DNA of 64,000 bases from Deltaproteobacteria bacterium (GTDB taxonomy: Bacteria > Desulfobacterota > Desulfuromonadia > Geobacterales > Pseudopelobacteraceae), in NCBI GenBank assembly GCA_021780495.1, contig JAJXYO010000009.1:1-64000 (forward strand). Direction: 5' to 3'. This document shows positions 26,312 to 35,524 of this stretch, piece after piece (the first letter of the stretch is position 1; every line of letters starts with the position of its first letter). Position numbers and translations under genes: made by a program. The notes beneath the pieces are model-generated. The model ran no database searches. It saw only the letters and a program-made list of their open reading frames with translations, and was not told the DNA's origin.

Positions 26312-27556
26312 TTACTTATTCATCAGATACCTGCGCAGCCAGTCCAACGCCGTCCAGGCCGTGAGGATACGAATCTCATCGCGGCTGCCGTTGAACAGAA
26401 AACGTTTGGTCCAGCAGCCGTCCGGGGCCGCCAGGGAGATGAACACCGTGCCGGCCGGTTTTTCAGCCGTACCGCCATCCGGCCCGGCAATGCCGGTCAC
26501 CGCCAGCCCCAGATCGCTGCCGGCAACCCGGCGGATACCCTTGGCCATGGCCGAAGCCACCTCACAGCTGACCGCGCCCTTTTCCTCAAGCAGCGCAGCA
26601 GGTACACCCAGCTGGCAGATCTTGGCGGAATTGCTGTAGGTCACGGCACCCTCCAGAAAATAGCGGGAACTTCCGGGAATAGATGTGATCCGCTGGGCAA
26701 TCATCCCGCCGGTGCATGATTCGGCCAGCGCCAGCGTACGGTCGGCCCCCTGGAGAAGCTCGGCCACAACATCGTCAATTCCTGCCTCGCCGCTAGCAAA
26801 GACATACGCTTGGAGTCGCTCGCGCACCAGCTGTGCGGCCGGCTGGAGCAGTGCCTCGACCGCATCCTCACTATCCGCTTCGGCGCGCAAGGTGATGCGC
26901 ATCCACGGGAACGTAACGCAGATCCCCAGGTGCAGCCCGAGCTCGGGCCGGGCAATTCCGGTCAGCAGTTCGTCCACCTCGGCCTCGCACGGGCCAAAGA
27001 CATTTAAGAGCAACGTCCGAATCACCCGCTTGGGCGTGATCCGTTCGGCCAGGAAGGCAATAACGGAGGCATGCAACATCAGGCGCATCTCGGATGGCAC
27101 CCCCGGCAGAAAAAACATGAAACAGCCGTTGTTCATCAGGTGGAAACCACAGGCCGTTCCGGTCGGATTGGGAATCAGGGTGGTTTTGGTGGGGATCATG
27201 GCCTGCTTGTCGTTCAACGGGCAGACGAGCAGCGAAGCAAGCCGGGCCGACATGTCGCGGACATGCGCCCGGGCGTGATCGTTCAGAACCAGCCGCCGGC
27301 CGGTCGCCCGCGCTGCGGCGCGGGCGGTCAGGTCATCGGCCGTCGGGCCGAGACCGCCGGTTACGATGATGGCATCGCTGTTTCTGGCGAGTTCCAGCAG
27401 GGCTTCGATGATGTCCGGCTCACTGTCACCGACCGTCATATGCCGCTGCACCCGCATACCGTGTTCGACGAGCGACTGGGCGATCGTGCCGGCATTGGTG
27501 TCTGTGGTCTCGCCGCAGATCAGTTCGTCTCCCACGCTCAAGGTTGATATTCTCAT
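26312..27556 (-). CDS. cinA: CinA: NMN deamidase with ADP-ribose pyrophosphatase-type domain
   Basis: A 414-residue two-domain protein. The N-terminal molybdopterin-binding-like domain has V-G-D-E-L-x-x-G and V-T-G-G-L-G-P-T-x-D-D. The C-terminal CinA/PncC domain (about 255-414) has A-E-S-C-T-G-G and G-I-A-G-P-D-G-G. It removes the amide of nicotinamide mononucleotide in NAD recycling. It overlaps larC by four bases (ATGA). Confidence 0.94.
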   Translation of the reverse strand: MRISTLSVGDELICGETTDTNAGTIAQSLVEHGMRVQRHMTVGDSEPDIIEALLELARNSDAIIVTGGLGPTADDLTARAAARATGRRLVLNDHARAHVRDMSARLASLLVCPLNDKQAMIPTKTTLIPNPTGTACGFHLMNNGCFMFFLPGVPSEMRLMLHASVIAFLAERITPKRVIRTLLLNVFGPCEAEVDELLTGIARPELGLHLGICVTFPWMRITLRAEADSEDAVEALLQPAAQLVRERLQAYVFASGEAGIDDVVAELLQGADRTLALAESCTGGMIAQRITSIPGSSRYFLEGAVTYSNSAKICQLGVPAALLEEKGAVSCEVASAMAKGIRRVAGSDLGLAVTGIAGPDGGTAEKPAGTVFISLAAPDGCWTKRFLFNGSRDEIRILTAWTALDWLRRYLMNK

Positions 27557-28704
27557 GGTCCTTCCTTGCGCAACAGTTGCTGCATAATATCCCGGCAGGG
27601 GACACCCTGTTCACGGGCAATACGACGGCAATCCTCGTATTCGGGTTTCTCTCCGTAGCGGCTGACCTTGAAGCGCACCGGGCCGAACGGCGTGTCGCGT
27701 TCTTCAATCCGCCGGGGCTGCAGTATGCGCCGCTGACGGGTATACCTCACCCCCAGGGTGCCGGTTTCGGCCATCACCAGTTCAGACAGGCGACTCAGCT
27801 CCTCAGGTTCACAGAGGAAGGACAGCACAACACCGGGACGCCCTTTTTTCATCTGCACCGGAGCAAGCCACACATCCAGCGCCCCGCTCTCCAGCAGCAG
27901 CTCCTGGACATAGCCGATTACCTCCGGCGCGACATCATCGAGATTACACGAGACCTCCCGGACCTCTTCAGCCCCCCCGGCGGTATCCGTGCCGAGAAAG
28001 GCCCGCAGGATATTGGGACAGTCGCTGAAATCCTTGCCACCGGCGCCGCTGCCGATCCGTGTCAGGGTCATGGCCGGCCGTGTATCCGCAGGTGCCGCCA
28101 GGGCCGCCAGGATCGCCGCGCCGGTCGGCGTCACCCGCTCCCCCGCGCCGCAACCGCCATGCACCGCCATGCCTCGCAACAGTTCCGCCGTTGCCGGGGC
28201 CGGCACCGACAGACGACCATGTCCGGTCTCCACAAAACCGCTCCCCAGCGGCAACGCTGCCGCGTAGACCGCCTCCACCGCCAGATACTCCAGGCAAATG
28301 GAGGTTGCGACTATGTCAACGATGGAATCGATCGCACCGACCTCGTGGAAGTGCACGTCCCCGACAGCGACCGCATGTACCAGCGCCTCGGCCTCGGCCA
28401 GACGTTTAAATATTTTCCGGGCCGTGCCCTTGACGATATCGGACAGAGCGCTGGCTCCGATCAGGGCATCGATCGTGCCGTACTGCCGGTGCGTATGAAG
28501 GTCATGGACGGCTACGTCGAATTTCAGGGCCGCAACGCCCTGCCGCTCGGTTCTGTTTGCGGATATTTCATAGGAGCCGGCCGGCAGCCCCAGCCTGGCC
28601 AGTTCCGCCCGCAAGTGCTCCAGCGGCACACCCAGATCCAGCAGCGCACCCACGGTCATATCCCCGGAGATGCCGGATTGACAATCAAGATAGAGAATAT
28701 TCAT
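27553..28704 (-). CDS. larC: Nickel-pincer cofactor metallase LarC
   Basis: A 383-residue protein that inserts nickel into the pincer cofactor of lactate-racemase-type enzymes using CTP. It starts with the family signature Y-L-D-C-x-S-G-I-S-G-D-M. Histidine-rich H-D-L-H-T-H-R near 87-93 and [11 protein letters not shown] near 118-128 are likely nickel ligands. The frame is complete. It partners with larB at 32.1-32.9 kb; larE and larA are not in the window. Confidence 0.9.
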   Translation of the reverse strand: MNILYLDCQSGISGDMTVGALLDLGVPLEHLRAELARLGLPAGSYEISANRTERQGVAALKFDVAVHDLHTHRQYGTIDALIGASALSDIVKGTARKIFKRLAEAEALVHAVAVGDVHFHEVGAIDSIVDIVATSICLEYLAVEAVYAAALPLGSGFVETGHGRLSVPAPATAELLRGMAVHGGCGAGERVTPTGAAILAALAAPADTRPAMTLTRIGSGAGGKDFSDCPNILRAFLGTDTAGGAEEVREVSCNLDDVAPEVIGYVQELLLESGALDVWLAPVQMKKGRPGVVLSFLCEPEELSRLSELVMAETGTLGVRYTRQRRILQPRRIEERDTPFGPVRFKVSRYGEKPEYEDCRRIAREQGVPCRDIMQQLLRKEGP

Positions 28705-28708
28705 GGGA

Positions 28709-31261
28709 TTACTTCCTCCCTGTTATATAACCTGCCAGCAGCTGACTCAGACCGGAAAAAAGGGTTGTCATTACCTCCGGTTCCGGCAGCGGAATCTTCA
28801 GGCAGCTCTTGCCGGTAGCCTCGTCAACAGCCACCAACCCGCTAAGCGGGTTTGTCCGGGGAGTCTCGCCACTGGTAATTCCGGCTGCCCTTTCGACAAC
28901 TTCCGACTGTGGTGCAAGCGCCTGTCCCAGTTCCATGAGAAACCGCGCGCCGGTCTGCAACAGCTCACTCAATTGCGGTGTTACCGCCGCTCCACCTGGC
29001 TTTATTGCTTTCGAAGATATGCATTCATCCGATCCATCTTCAGCAACTACAGCAACGATCTCGTCTCCCGCCTCCTCCGCGTCCTGCTCGTCGCGCCAGA
29101 GTTCCTGTCCACCAGACAAATCAGCCCGTTCAATACTACCGGTCAGATTCTCCACTGAATTCATGAAGGATTCGAGCTGGGATTCGCCAATCATCACCGT
29201 ATCACGCCCATCCTCATCCAGAGCACCGGCGAAGACCGCCTTTTTGAAGCGCAGCAGGTCAAGGATACGCTCTTCAATGGAATTGCAGGAAATGAAATTG
29301 ATCACCCGCACCGGCTTCTTCTGCCCCATGCGGTGCACCCTGGCAATGCGTTGTTCCAAGATGGCCGGATTCCAAGGGATATCCAGGTTGATCACCACCG
29401 CGCCGCTTTGGAGATTCAGCCCTACCCCGCCGGCATCGGTGGAAAGAAAGACCTTGCAGGCAGGATCTGACTTGAAACGGCTCATGAGATGCTTGCGATT
29501 CTTGGACGGTACGGAGCCGTTCAGATGGACATGACCGATCTCAAGGCGCTCCAGCACCTGCTCCACCAGCTCATTCATTCTGAGCCACTGGCTGAAGATG
29601 ACGACCTTTTCGCCGCCCTCGACAACCAACTCCCGCAGAAGTGTCTCCAACTCCCCGAGTTTCGGCCCATGCACGGTCTTTTTGTCAACCAGCCAGGTGT
29701 TGTCGGACACCATACGCATATTCGCCAGGGCAATTCGGAGGCGCAAACTATCGGCCTCGCTTAGAAAGCGGAACCGTCGCCACTTGTTCACCAGCCGCGC
29801 CACCATATCGGCGTAGTCCTGATGAATTGCCATCTGTTCCGGTGTCATTGGCACGAAAAAATTCTTGTCGATCCGCTCAGGCAGCTGTTTCAGCACTTGG
29901 CTCTTTTTCCGCCGGATCATGACGCCGTTCAAGGAGGCGCGGATCTTGTCCAGTTCCTTGTACCCCACCAACTTGCCTGCATGATCCGTCACCCGGTGCG
30001 CATGGACAAAGCGGTAGAGCGGTCCCAGGTGATGACGGTCTACAAATTCCATGATGGAGTGAAGCTCCTCGATCCGGTTTTCCAGCGGCGTGCCGGTCAG
30101 AACAAGGGCAAACGGAGATTCCAAACGCTTCACCGCCTGGGCTGTGCGTGTCTGCCAGTTTTTGATCCGCTGCGCTTCGTCCAGAACGATCAGGTCCGGT
30201 GCCCACGCTTCGATGAGTTCAGCATCACGGTAGATCAGCTCGTAATTCACCAGCTTGAAAAACGAATCAGATCGGTACAACTCGCGGCGTTGCGGGGTCA
30301 AACCTTCAATCACGGTCGCTGTCCGGTCGGTGAAGGAATCGATCTCACCCTTCCACTGGTGTTTTAATGAGGTTGGAGAAACGACCAGAACCTTGGCGAC
30401 GCCAAACAGCCTCGCCATGACCTCCGCCACCGCTATTGCCTGGACAGTCTTGCCGAGCCCCATATCATCGGCCAGCAGCGACCGCCCGGCCCGTGATGCG
30501 AACAGGATTCCTTCCCGCTGGTAGGGATACAGGCTGGCTTTGATGAGCGAATCAAAGAGTGGCGCATCGATTCCCGTCGGGAATGCTTCATCAATCAGGG
30601 CTTGGCGATGAACGGCATCCTGACGGGAAGCAATGAATGCCATGACATCGTCATAACAACGCAGTTCATGGCCGGGCAGACTGGTCGCCTTGGTGATAAA
30701 ATCGGTGATATCGCCGATGTGTTGTCCCTTGAGAACACCATCAGCGGCAAAGTAGCGTTGCGCCAGTCTCCGGAGAGGAGGGGCCGCTGTGCTTCCCAGG
30801 CGTAGTCTGACCTCACGTTTCAGTCCGTAGGAAAGATAGATTTCCGACCAGGTCTGGTTGAAGCCCTGATTAAAGTGCCGTACGCCACCCTTCCCGGCCT
30901 TCAAGCGGGCAAGGGTAAAAGAAATATGCTTGCAGACGCCCAACCCGTTGATGCGGAAATCCGGGCAGGAGCAGAAGTTATCCCCCGCCTGGTCGCCACG
31001 GATGGCGATACGGTAGGTTTTGTTTGACACGGGGTTTGTCAGGGCAAATTCGGAGAACACCGGATGCTCGCCGCGATTTTCCAGGAGAAATTCCTGGCTT
31101 TCACCGTACTCCATCCGCAGTTGGCGCTGCCACTCTTCCAGCGTCATATCCTCCGGCTTGTGGGTCCGGCTGAGCTTGGCCTGCTTTGGGGGTTTTATTG
31201 TTGTAGCGGATTCAGCGGAGCGGCTGCCGGGGCGTTTTTTCGGGGTTTTACTTGTTTTCAT
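28709..31261 (-). CDS. SWIM-zinc-finger SNF2 helicase
   Basis: An 850-residue RapA/SNF2-type ATPase. A SWIM zinc motif is at C97-x-C99 ... C110-x-H112. The helicase core has D-M-G-L-G-K-T (266-272), L-D-E-A-Q-R-I-K-N, T-G-T-P-L-E-N, and the C-terminal R-I-A-R-V-H-R-M-G-Q. ATG at 31261 has GGAG upstream; a longer frame would overlap brnA. It lies four bases before larC and 44 after brnA. It probably remodels protein-DNA complexes; relatives occur in defence islands, but its role here is unknown. Confidence 0.87.
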   Translation of the reverse strand: MKTSKTPKKRPGSRSAESATTIKPPKQAKLSRTHKPEDMTLEEWQRQLRMEYGESQEFLLENRGEHPVFSEFALTNPVSNKTYRIAIRGDQAGDNFCSCPDFRINGLGVCKHISFTLARLKAGKGGVRHFNQGFNQTWSEIYLSYGLKREVRLRLGSTAAPPLRRLAQRYFAADGVLKGQHIGDITDFITKATSLPGHELRCYDDVMAFIASRQDAVHRQALIDEAFPTGIDAPLFDSLIKASLYPYQREGILFASRAGRSLLADDMGLGKTVQAIAVAEVMARLFGVAKVLVVSPTSLKHQWKGEIDSFTDRTATVIEGLTPQRRELYRSDSFFKLVNYELIYRDAELIEAWAPDLIVLDEAQRIKNWQTRTAQAVKRLESPFALVLTGTPLENRIEELHSIMEFVDRHHLGPLYRFVHAHRVTDHAGKLVGYKELDKIRASLNGVMIRRKKSQVLKQLPERIDKNFFVPMTPEQMAIHQDYADMVARLVNKWRRFRFLSEADSLRLRIALANMRMVSDNTWLVDKKTVHGPKLGELETLLRELVVEGGEKVVIFSQWLRMNELVEQVLERLEIGHVHLNGSVPSKNRKHLMSRFKSDPACKVFLSTDAGGVGLNLQSGAVVINLDIPWNPAILEQRIARVHRMGQKKPVRVINFISCNSIEERILDLLRFKKAVFAGALDEDGRDTVMIGESQLESFMNSVENLTGSIERADLSGGQELWRDEQDAEEAGDEIVAVVAEDGSDECISSKAIKPGGAAVTPQLSELLQTGARFLMELGQALAPQSEVVERAAGITSGETPRTNPLSGLVAVDEATGKSCLKIPLPEPEVMTTLFSGLSQLLAGYITGRK

Positions 31262-31305
31262 GGGTTCTCCGGGGATTGATTTTCCTGTCGCATAACGTGG
31301 GAGAA

Positions 31306-31644
31306 CTAACCGGCGCGGAGCTTTTTCCCGCGACCGGTTGAGCGCGTAGTTAGGCATGTTTCCCATGTTTCGTGGATAGCTTCGCGTACGACATCGGATA
31401 GTCTCAATCCTTGGGCAAACTGCTTCAAGGCATCATTCATCAGCGTTTGATAGTTGCCACCGATCATCTCGGCCCGCGCCTTAAATGTTGCCAGTACATC
31501 GCTATCAACTCTCATGGTAATTCTGGATTTTCCTCCTGCTTCTGCCTGCAATTTTGCAAGTGGCGGTGTTTCACTGACAGGCTTCGCGTCGATAAAATCA
31601 AAGTCTTTGTATCTGTCGTGCATTTTGTCAGAACTGGTTTTCAT
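31306..31644 (-). CDS. brnA: BrnA antitoxin, second copy
   Basis: A 112-residue protein. ATG at 31644 (MKTSSDKMHDRY) has GGAGG upstream. R-I-T-M-R-V-D-S-D-V-L-A-T-F-K near the middle is the BrnA ribbon-helix-helix, followed by G-N-Y-Q-T-L-M-N-D-A-L. It overlaps the brnT 3' end by 17 bases. It has a longer C-terminal tail than the copy at 5.3 kb and is not a close duplicate of it. Confidence 0.84.
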   Translation of the reverse strand: MKTSSDKMHDRYKDFDFIDAKPVSETPPLAKLQAEAGGKSRITMRVDSDVLATFKARAEMIGGNYQTLMNDALKQFAQGLRLSDVVREAIHETWETCLTTRSTGRGKKLRAG

Positions 31645-31903
31645 AGCGCCTCCGCTGCGGTTCATTAGCCTTCCAGGCCGAAATGATCCGAATTGTTTCG
31701 TCTCTGTAAGTATAGACAACAATCAGAATTCGATTCTTGCCACCCATGCCCAACGTTATAAAGCGTTGCTCGTTTTCCGAGTCACTGTCTTCGCGGGTCA
31801 AAGCATAGGGATCAAGTAGAACGTGCTGGGCTTCCTCGAAGGTTACGCCATCGTGGTTCTTCGGGTTTGCTGCTGCCTTTTTGGTATCCCAAGTGATGTT
31901 CAC
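31628..31903 (-). CDS. brnT: BrnT ribonuclease toxin, second copy
   Basis: Ninety-one residues, starting with I-T-W-D-T-K-K-A-A-A-N-P-K-N-H, a BrnT N-terminus, and ending R-I-I-S-A-W-K-A-N-E-P-Q-R-R-R-Y. The start is GTG at 31903; no later start keeps the conserved N-terminus. The promoter just upstream predicts transcription starting at about this GTG, so the mRNA may have no leader. Confidence 0.85.
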   Translation of the reverse strand: MNITWDTKKAAANPKNHDGVTFEEAQHVLLDPYALTREDSDSENEQRFITLGMGGKNRILIVVYTYRDETIRIISAWKANEPQRRRYENQF

Positions 31904-31909
31904 AGTTCA

Positions 31910-31938
31910 ATTATATGCACAAAAGTATGCACTGTCAA
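31910..31938 (-). promoter_or_regulatory. Consensus sigma-70 promoter of brnT-brnA with likely operator
   Basis: TTGACA (31933-31938), a 17-bp spacer and TATAAT (31910-31915): both hexamers match consensus exactly. The spacer and -10 contain a direct repeat, GTGCATA ... GTGCATA, 12 bases apart, a natural site for BrnA autorepression. Confidence 0.85.
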
Positions 31939-32005
31939 GGGTAGGCAAAAATTGCTTGTCCTGTTTGAACGGACAGGAGAGGACAGAAGATTTTGGCAAA
32001 GGGGA

Positions 32006-32137
32006 TTAGCAGTTCCGATCCTCAGTTGCCTTCAATTCCGCATCTTCTTCCCGCTCCCAGTCGGAAACAATGGAAATTCTGCCGCGTAAGGCCAGCAAAT
32101 CCTCCATTTTTTTACTCCGCACAGACTCTTCCATCAT
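32006..32137 (-). CDS. Possible small VapB-like antitoxin remnant
   Basis: A 43-codon frame begins 17 bases after the larB stop. Its middle, K-K-M-E-D-L-L-A-L-R-G-R-I-S, followed by an acidic tail, resembles the C-terminal, toxin-binding part of VapB antitoxins. It lacks a ribbon-helix-helix N-terminus, and no clear Shine-Dalgarno precedes the paired ATG codons. It may be a truncated antitoxin left by an earlier toxin-antitoxin locus; chance similarity is possible. Confidence 0.35.
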   Translation of the reverse strand: MMEESVRSKKMEDLLALRGRISIVSDWEREEDAELKATEDRNC

Positions 32138-32153
32138 GGCAACTCACCAGCCT

Positions 32154-32903
32154 TCACACCCGATTGATTAATGATGCCGCGCAAGCCGCACCGAAACCGT
32201 TGTCGATATTGACCACCGTCACCCCGGCGGCGCAGGAATTAAGCATTCCCAACAGGGCCGCGATGCCGCCGAAAGAGGCACCATAACCGATCGAGGTTGG
32301 CACGGCGATGACCGGCTTGTCTACCAAACCACCTACTACCGAGGGCAGCGCACCTTCCATACCTGCGACCACTATAATCACTGACGCGGCATCCAGCTGA
32401 TCCCGCCTGGCCAGCAGGCGGTGAATACCGGCCACCCCTACATCGTAGACATGACTTGTTTCATTACCCAGAAAACTGGCCGTCAGCAACGCCTCGGCCG
32501 CCACCGGAATGTCGGAGGTGCCGGCCGAAACCACCAGGATCGTACCTCGGCCACGAGCCACCGGCGGATGCTGCTGCAAGGTTAGACAACGCGCCTCGTC
32601 GTGATAGTTCGCAGCTGGAAAGGCATGTTCGACCTCCTTGGCTTTGTCGGCCAATAGTCGCGTCACAAGGATATTACTGCCCTTGCCGGCCATGGCGGTC
32701 ATGATCCGTATGATCTGCGGCACGGTTTTCCCTTCGCCGAAGATTACCTCCGGCATACCCTGGCGCAGTTCGCGGTGGTGGTCCACCTGGGCGCAACCAA
32801 CATCCTGAAATGGAAAATTCCGCAGATCTTCCAGGGCCTCTTCAACTTCCAAGGTGCCATGTTTCACTGAGTCCAGCAGTTCTTTCAATTTTTCCAGCGT
32901 CAT
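32154..32903 (-). CDS. larB: LarB: nickel-pincer cofactor carboxylase/hydrolase
   Basis: A 249-residue protein of the PurE-like fold. LarB carboxylates the pyridinium ring of nicotinic acid adenine dinucleotide and cleaves it, starting pincer cofactor synthesis. V-S-A-G-T-S-D-I-P-V-A-x-E-A and the glycine-rich P-T-S-I-G-Y-G-A-S-F-G-G are the conserved cores. GAGGG precedes the ATG. It is separated from larC by a toxin-antitoxin pair and a helicase gene. Confidence 0.9.
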   Translation of the reverse strand: MTLEKLKELLDSVKHGTLEVEEALEDLRNFPFQDVGCAQVDHHRELRQGMPEVIFGEGKTVPQIIRIMTAMAGKGSNILVTRLLADKAKEVEHAFPAANYHDEARCLTLQQHPPVARGRGTILVVSAGTSDIPVAAEALLTASFLGNETSHVYDVGVAGIHRLLARRDQLDAASVIIVVAGMEGALPSVVGGLVDKPVIAVPTSIGYGASFGGIAALLGMLNSCAAGVTVVNIDNGFGAACAASLINRV

Positions 32904-33070
32904 AAAATTCCCTCAAAACGTTATGCATGATTTTATACACCACCACCACTACGCTTGCCACCGAAAGTTTTAAATGCTCACCCACCAAACCGTACCCAAC
33001 TCAGGTTCATCCGTTTACTTAATGTACGCTTCCATGCTAATTTTCCATATTATGTAATTTATTTTGCAAT

Positions 33071-33080
33071 TGCATATGCA
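33071..33080. promoter_or_regulatory. Candidate operator between larB and the LysR gene
   Basis: A perfect 10-base palindrome, TGCATATGCA, within an AT-rich stretch, 23 bases upstream of the LysR start and in the divergent region with larB. LysR proteins usually bind such sites to regulate themselves. No footprint-level detail can be inferred. Confidence 0.3.
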
Positions 33081-33102
33081 TAGACAATTCCGAGGTTCAA
33101 TC

Positions 33103-33984
33103 ATGATCATCGACCCACTGTCACTCAAGCTGTTCGTCTCCATCGTGGAGGAAGGTACTATCGCAGCGGCTGCGGAGCGGGAACACATCGCGGCATCCGC
33201 CGTCAGCAAACGCATCAGTGAGCTTGAAGACGTCTTTCACACGCAGCTTCTCAGGCGCACCAACAAAGGGGTGATTCCGACCGAAGCGGGTATCACCCTG
33301 CTGCAGCTTGCGCGAGGCGTGCTCCATGACCTGAACAACATCACTCTCCAGATTCGCGAGTACGCCAGCGGCGTGCGGGGCCATGTCAGGCTGAGCGCCA
33401 ATATCTCATCCATCAACCAGTTCCTTCCGACCGAGATCCGATCCTTCATGAACATCCACCCCCAAGTGCATGTCCACCTTGAGGTAAACATCAGCGAGGC
33501 AATCGTTAACGCCGTAGCCGAGAACGCTGCCGACGTGGGCATCATCACCATGGGGTCATACCGGCATGACCTGGAGTATTTCCCCTATCATTCCGACCAG
33601 CTTATCGTCATAACCCCTAAGGAACATCCACTGTCAAATATGCGCTCCATATCCTTCCGCGACACCCTGGATTATGACTTCGTTGGACTGCCAGTAGGAA
33701 GTGCCCTGCACAACCAGATCCTCAGAGCGGCACATGAACTCGACAAAACTCCCAAGCTGCGGATACAGGTAAACAGCTTCGATGCACTCTGCCTGATGGT
33801 GGAAGCGGGGTTGGGCATCGGCATCGTGCCCAAAGGGGCCGCCAAGCCCTACTTCAAAGGGTTGCGCATCCGCTCAATCATCCTTGATGAACCTTGGTCC
33901 AATCGGGAGCTGAAAATTTGTGTCCGCTCTCTGGCTGCCCTGCCGGCTGCCGCCAAGCTGCTGGTCGAACACCTCAGAAAATGA
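33103..33984 (+). CDS. LysR-family transcriptional regulator
   Basis: A 293-residue regulator. The N-terminal winged helix (S-L-K-L-F-V-S-I-V-E-E-G-T-I-A-A-A-A-E-R, then A-A-S-A-V-S-K-R-I-S-E-L-E) is followed by the effector-binding periplasmic-type fold. ATG at 33103 has GAGG upstream; an upstream in-frame ATG is rejected. It precedes leuC on the same strand by 123 bases, so leuCD is a plausible target. The effector is unknown. Confidence 0.9.
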   Translation: MIIDPLSLKLFVSIVEEGTIAAAAEREHIAASAVSKRISELEDVFHTQLLRRTNKGVIPTEAGITLLQLARGVLHDLNNITLQIREYASGVRGHVRLSANISSINQFLPTEIRSFMNIHPQVHVHLEVNISEAIVNAVAENAADVGIITMGSYRHDLEYFPYHSDQLIVITPKEHPLSNMRSISFRDTLDYDFVGLPVGSALHNQILRAAHELDKTPKLRIQVNSFDALCLMVEAGLGIGIVPKGAAKPYFKGLRIRSIILDEPWSNRELKICVRSLAALPAAAKLLVEHLRK

Positions 33985-34006
33985 GCCCGGCAAATGCCCT
34001 TGTTGT

Positions 34007-34023
34007 CATCGCGGTTCGCGATG
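34007..34023. promoter_or_regulatory. Inverted repeat before leuC
   Basis: Seven-base perfect arms, CATCGCG and CGCGATG, with a 3-base centre, about 85 bases upstream of leuC. It has no T-run, so it reads better as a protein-binding site or short RNA hairpin than as a terminator. Confidence 0.3.
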
Positions 34024-34107
34024 GCGACATCACAATAAACTACTTTTATAGGTGCGGGTAATGTTGTATACATAGGATCATTACTGCATGAAGCGAGGTA
34101 TAAGCCT

Positions 34108-35391
34108 ATGGGAAAAACTGTTGCAGAGAAAATTTTTGAAGCCCACCTGGTAAACGAGCCGTTTCCCGGCACCAAGGTGCTGAAACTGGATGTCGTGCTC
34201 TGCCACGAGATCACCACCCCCATCGCTATCGACGACCTGATCCGTCGCGATAAAGACCGGGTATTTGACCCTTCTAAAATCAAAGCGGTTATCGATCATG
34301 TCACTCCCAGCAAGGACAGCAAAACCGCCACCCAGGCCAAGATCCTGCGCGACTGGGCCCGCCGGCACGATATCAAGGATTTCTTCGACATCGGCGCCAA
34401 CGGCGTCTGCCATGCCCTGTTCCCGGAAAAGGGTTTCATCCGCCCCGGCTATACGGTTATCATGGGCGATTCCCACACCTGTACCCATGGCGCCTTCGGG
34501 GCCTTTGCCGCCGGCATCGGCACCACCGACCTGGAAGTGGGCATCCTGAAAGGGGTGTGTGCCTTCCGCCAGCCGAAAACCATCAGGTTCAACGTCAACG
34601 GCCAGCTCCCCAAAGGGGTCTACGCCAAGGACGTCATCCTGCACATTATCGGCCGGATCGGCGTGAACGGCGCTACCGACCGAGTGATGGAATTCCACGG
34701 CTCCACCATCGCAGCCATGACCATGGAATCGCGCATGACACTCTGCAACATGGCCATCGAGGCCGGCGGCACATCCGGCATCTGCATGCCTGACGCGACC
34801 ACCGTCGAATATCTCTGGCCCTTCATCAGCGGTGAATTCGCCAGCAAGGAAGCCGCACTGGCGGACTATTCAAAATGGACCGCCGACGCCGATGCAGCCT
34901 ACGATCAGGTCATCGAAATCGATGTTTCCACGCTGCAGCCGGTCGTGACCTTCGGCTATAAACCGGATCAGACCAAATTCGTAAGCGATATGCCAGAATC
35001 ACCGGTGGATCAGGTGTACCTCGGCTCCTGCACCAACGGACGCATCGAGGACCTGCGCATCGCCGCCGGAATATTGAAGGGGAGAAAAATTGCCCCGACG
35101 GTGCGCGGCATCCTCTCCCCCGCCACCCCCAAGGTCCAGCAGCAAGCCATGCATGAAGGCTTGATCGATATCTTCATGGAGGCCGGCTTCTGTGTAACCA
35201 ACCCGACCTGCGGTGCCTGTCTCGGTATGAGCAACGGTGTATTAGCCGAAGGTGAGGTCTGCGCCTCCACCACCAACCGTAACTTCATGGGCAGAATGGG
35301 CAAGGGAGGCATGGTGCACCTGATGTCACCGGCCACTGCCGCTGCCAGCGCCATAGAGGGCAAGATCGCAGATCCGCGGAAATACCTGTAA
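34108..35391 (+). CDS. leuC: 3-isopropylmalate/homoaconitate-type dehydratase large subunit
   Basis: A 427-residue aconitase-superfamily subunit holding a [4Fe-4S] cluster; cysteine ligands are expected in G-S-C-T-N-G-R (near 308) and N-P-T-C-G-A-C-L-G (near 368). G-D-S-H-T-C-T-H-G-A is present. The length fits the short bacterial/archaeal LeuC type, which can act on isopropylmalate, citramalate-derived substrates or homologues, so the exact substrate is not certain. It has a GAGG ribosome site and is paired with leuD after a 133-base gap. Confidence 0.88.
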   Translation: MGKTVAEKIFEAHLVNEPFPGTKVLKLDVVLCHEITTPIAIDDLIRRDKDRVFDPSKIKAVIDHVTPSKDSKTATQAKILRDWARRHDIKDFFDIGANGVCHALFPEKGFIRPGYTVIMGDSHTCTHGAFGAFAAGIGTTDLEVGILKGVCAFRQPKTIRFNVNGQLPKGVYAKDVILHIIGRIGVNGATDRVMEFHGSTIAAMTMESRMTLCNMAIEAGGTSGICMPDATTVEYLWPFISGEFASKEAALADYSKWTADADAAYDQVIEIDVSTLQPVVTFGYKPDQTKFVSDMPESPVDQVYLGSCTNGRIEDLRIAAGILKGRKIAPTVRGILSPATPKVQQQAMHEGLIDIFMEAGFCVTNPTCGACLGMSNGVLAEGEVCASTTNRNFMGRMGKGGMVHLMSPATAAASAIEGKIADPRKYL

Positions 35392-35448
35392 GCAAATCAT
35401 CCCCTGGCCCCTTTGTCAATGGGGCACGCCCAGCCGCCCGGATTTGGG

Positions 35449-35482
35449 CCTCCCCCTTTGAAAAGGGGGATGAGGGGGATTT
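35449..35482. repeat. REP-like palindromic element between leuC and leuD
   Basis: A run of C5-T3 faces A4-G5 across a short loop and is followed by GATGAGGGGGATTT. This C-run/G-run palindrome is of a kind scattered between genes in many proteobacteria. It separates leuC from leuD and may stop exonucleases or tune the ratio of the two subunits. Confidence 0.5.
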
Positions 35483-35524
35483 GAATGCTGCCATCAACTT
35501 CGATAGACAAAAGGAGCTACCCAT

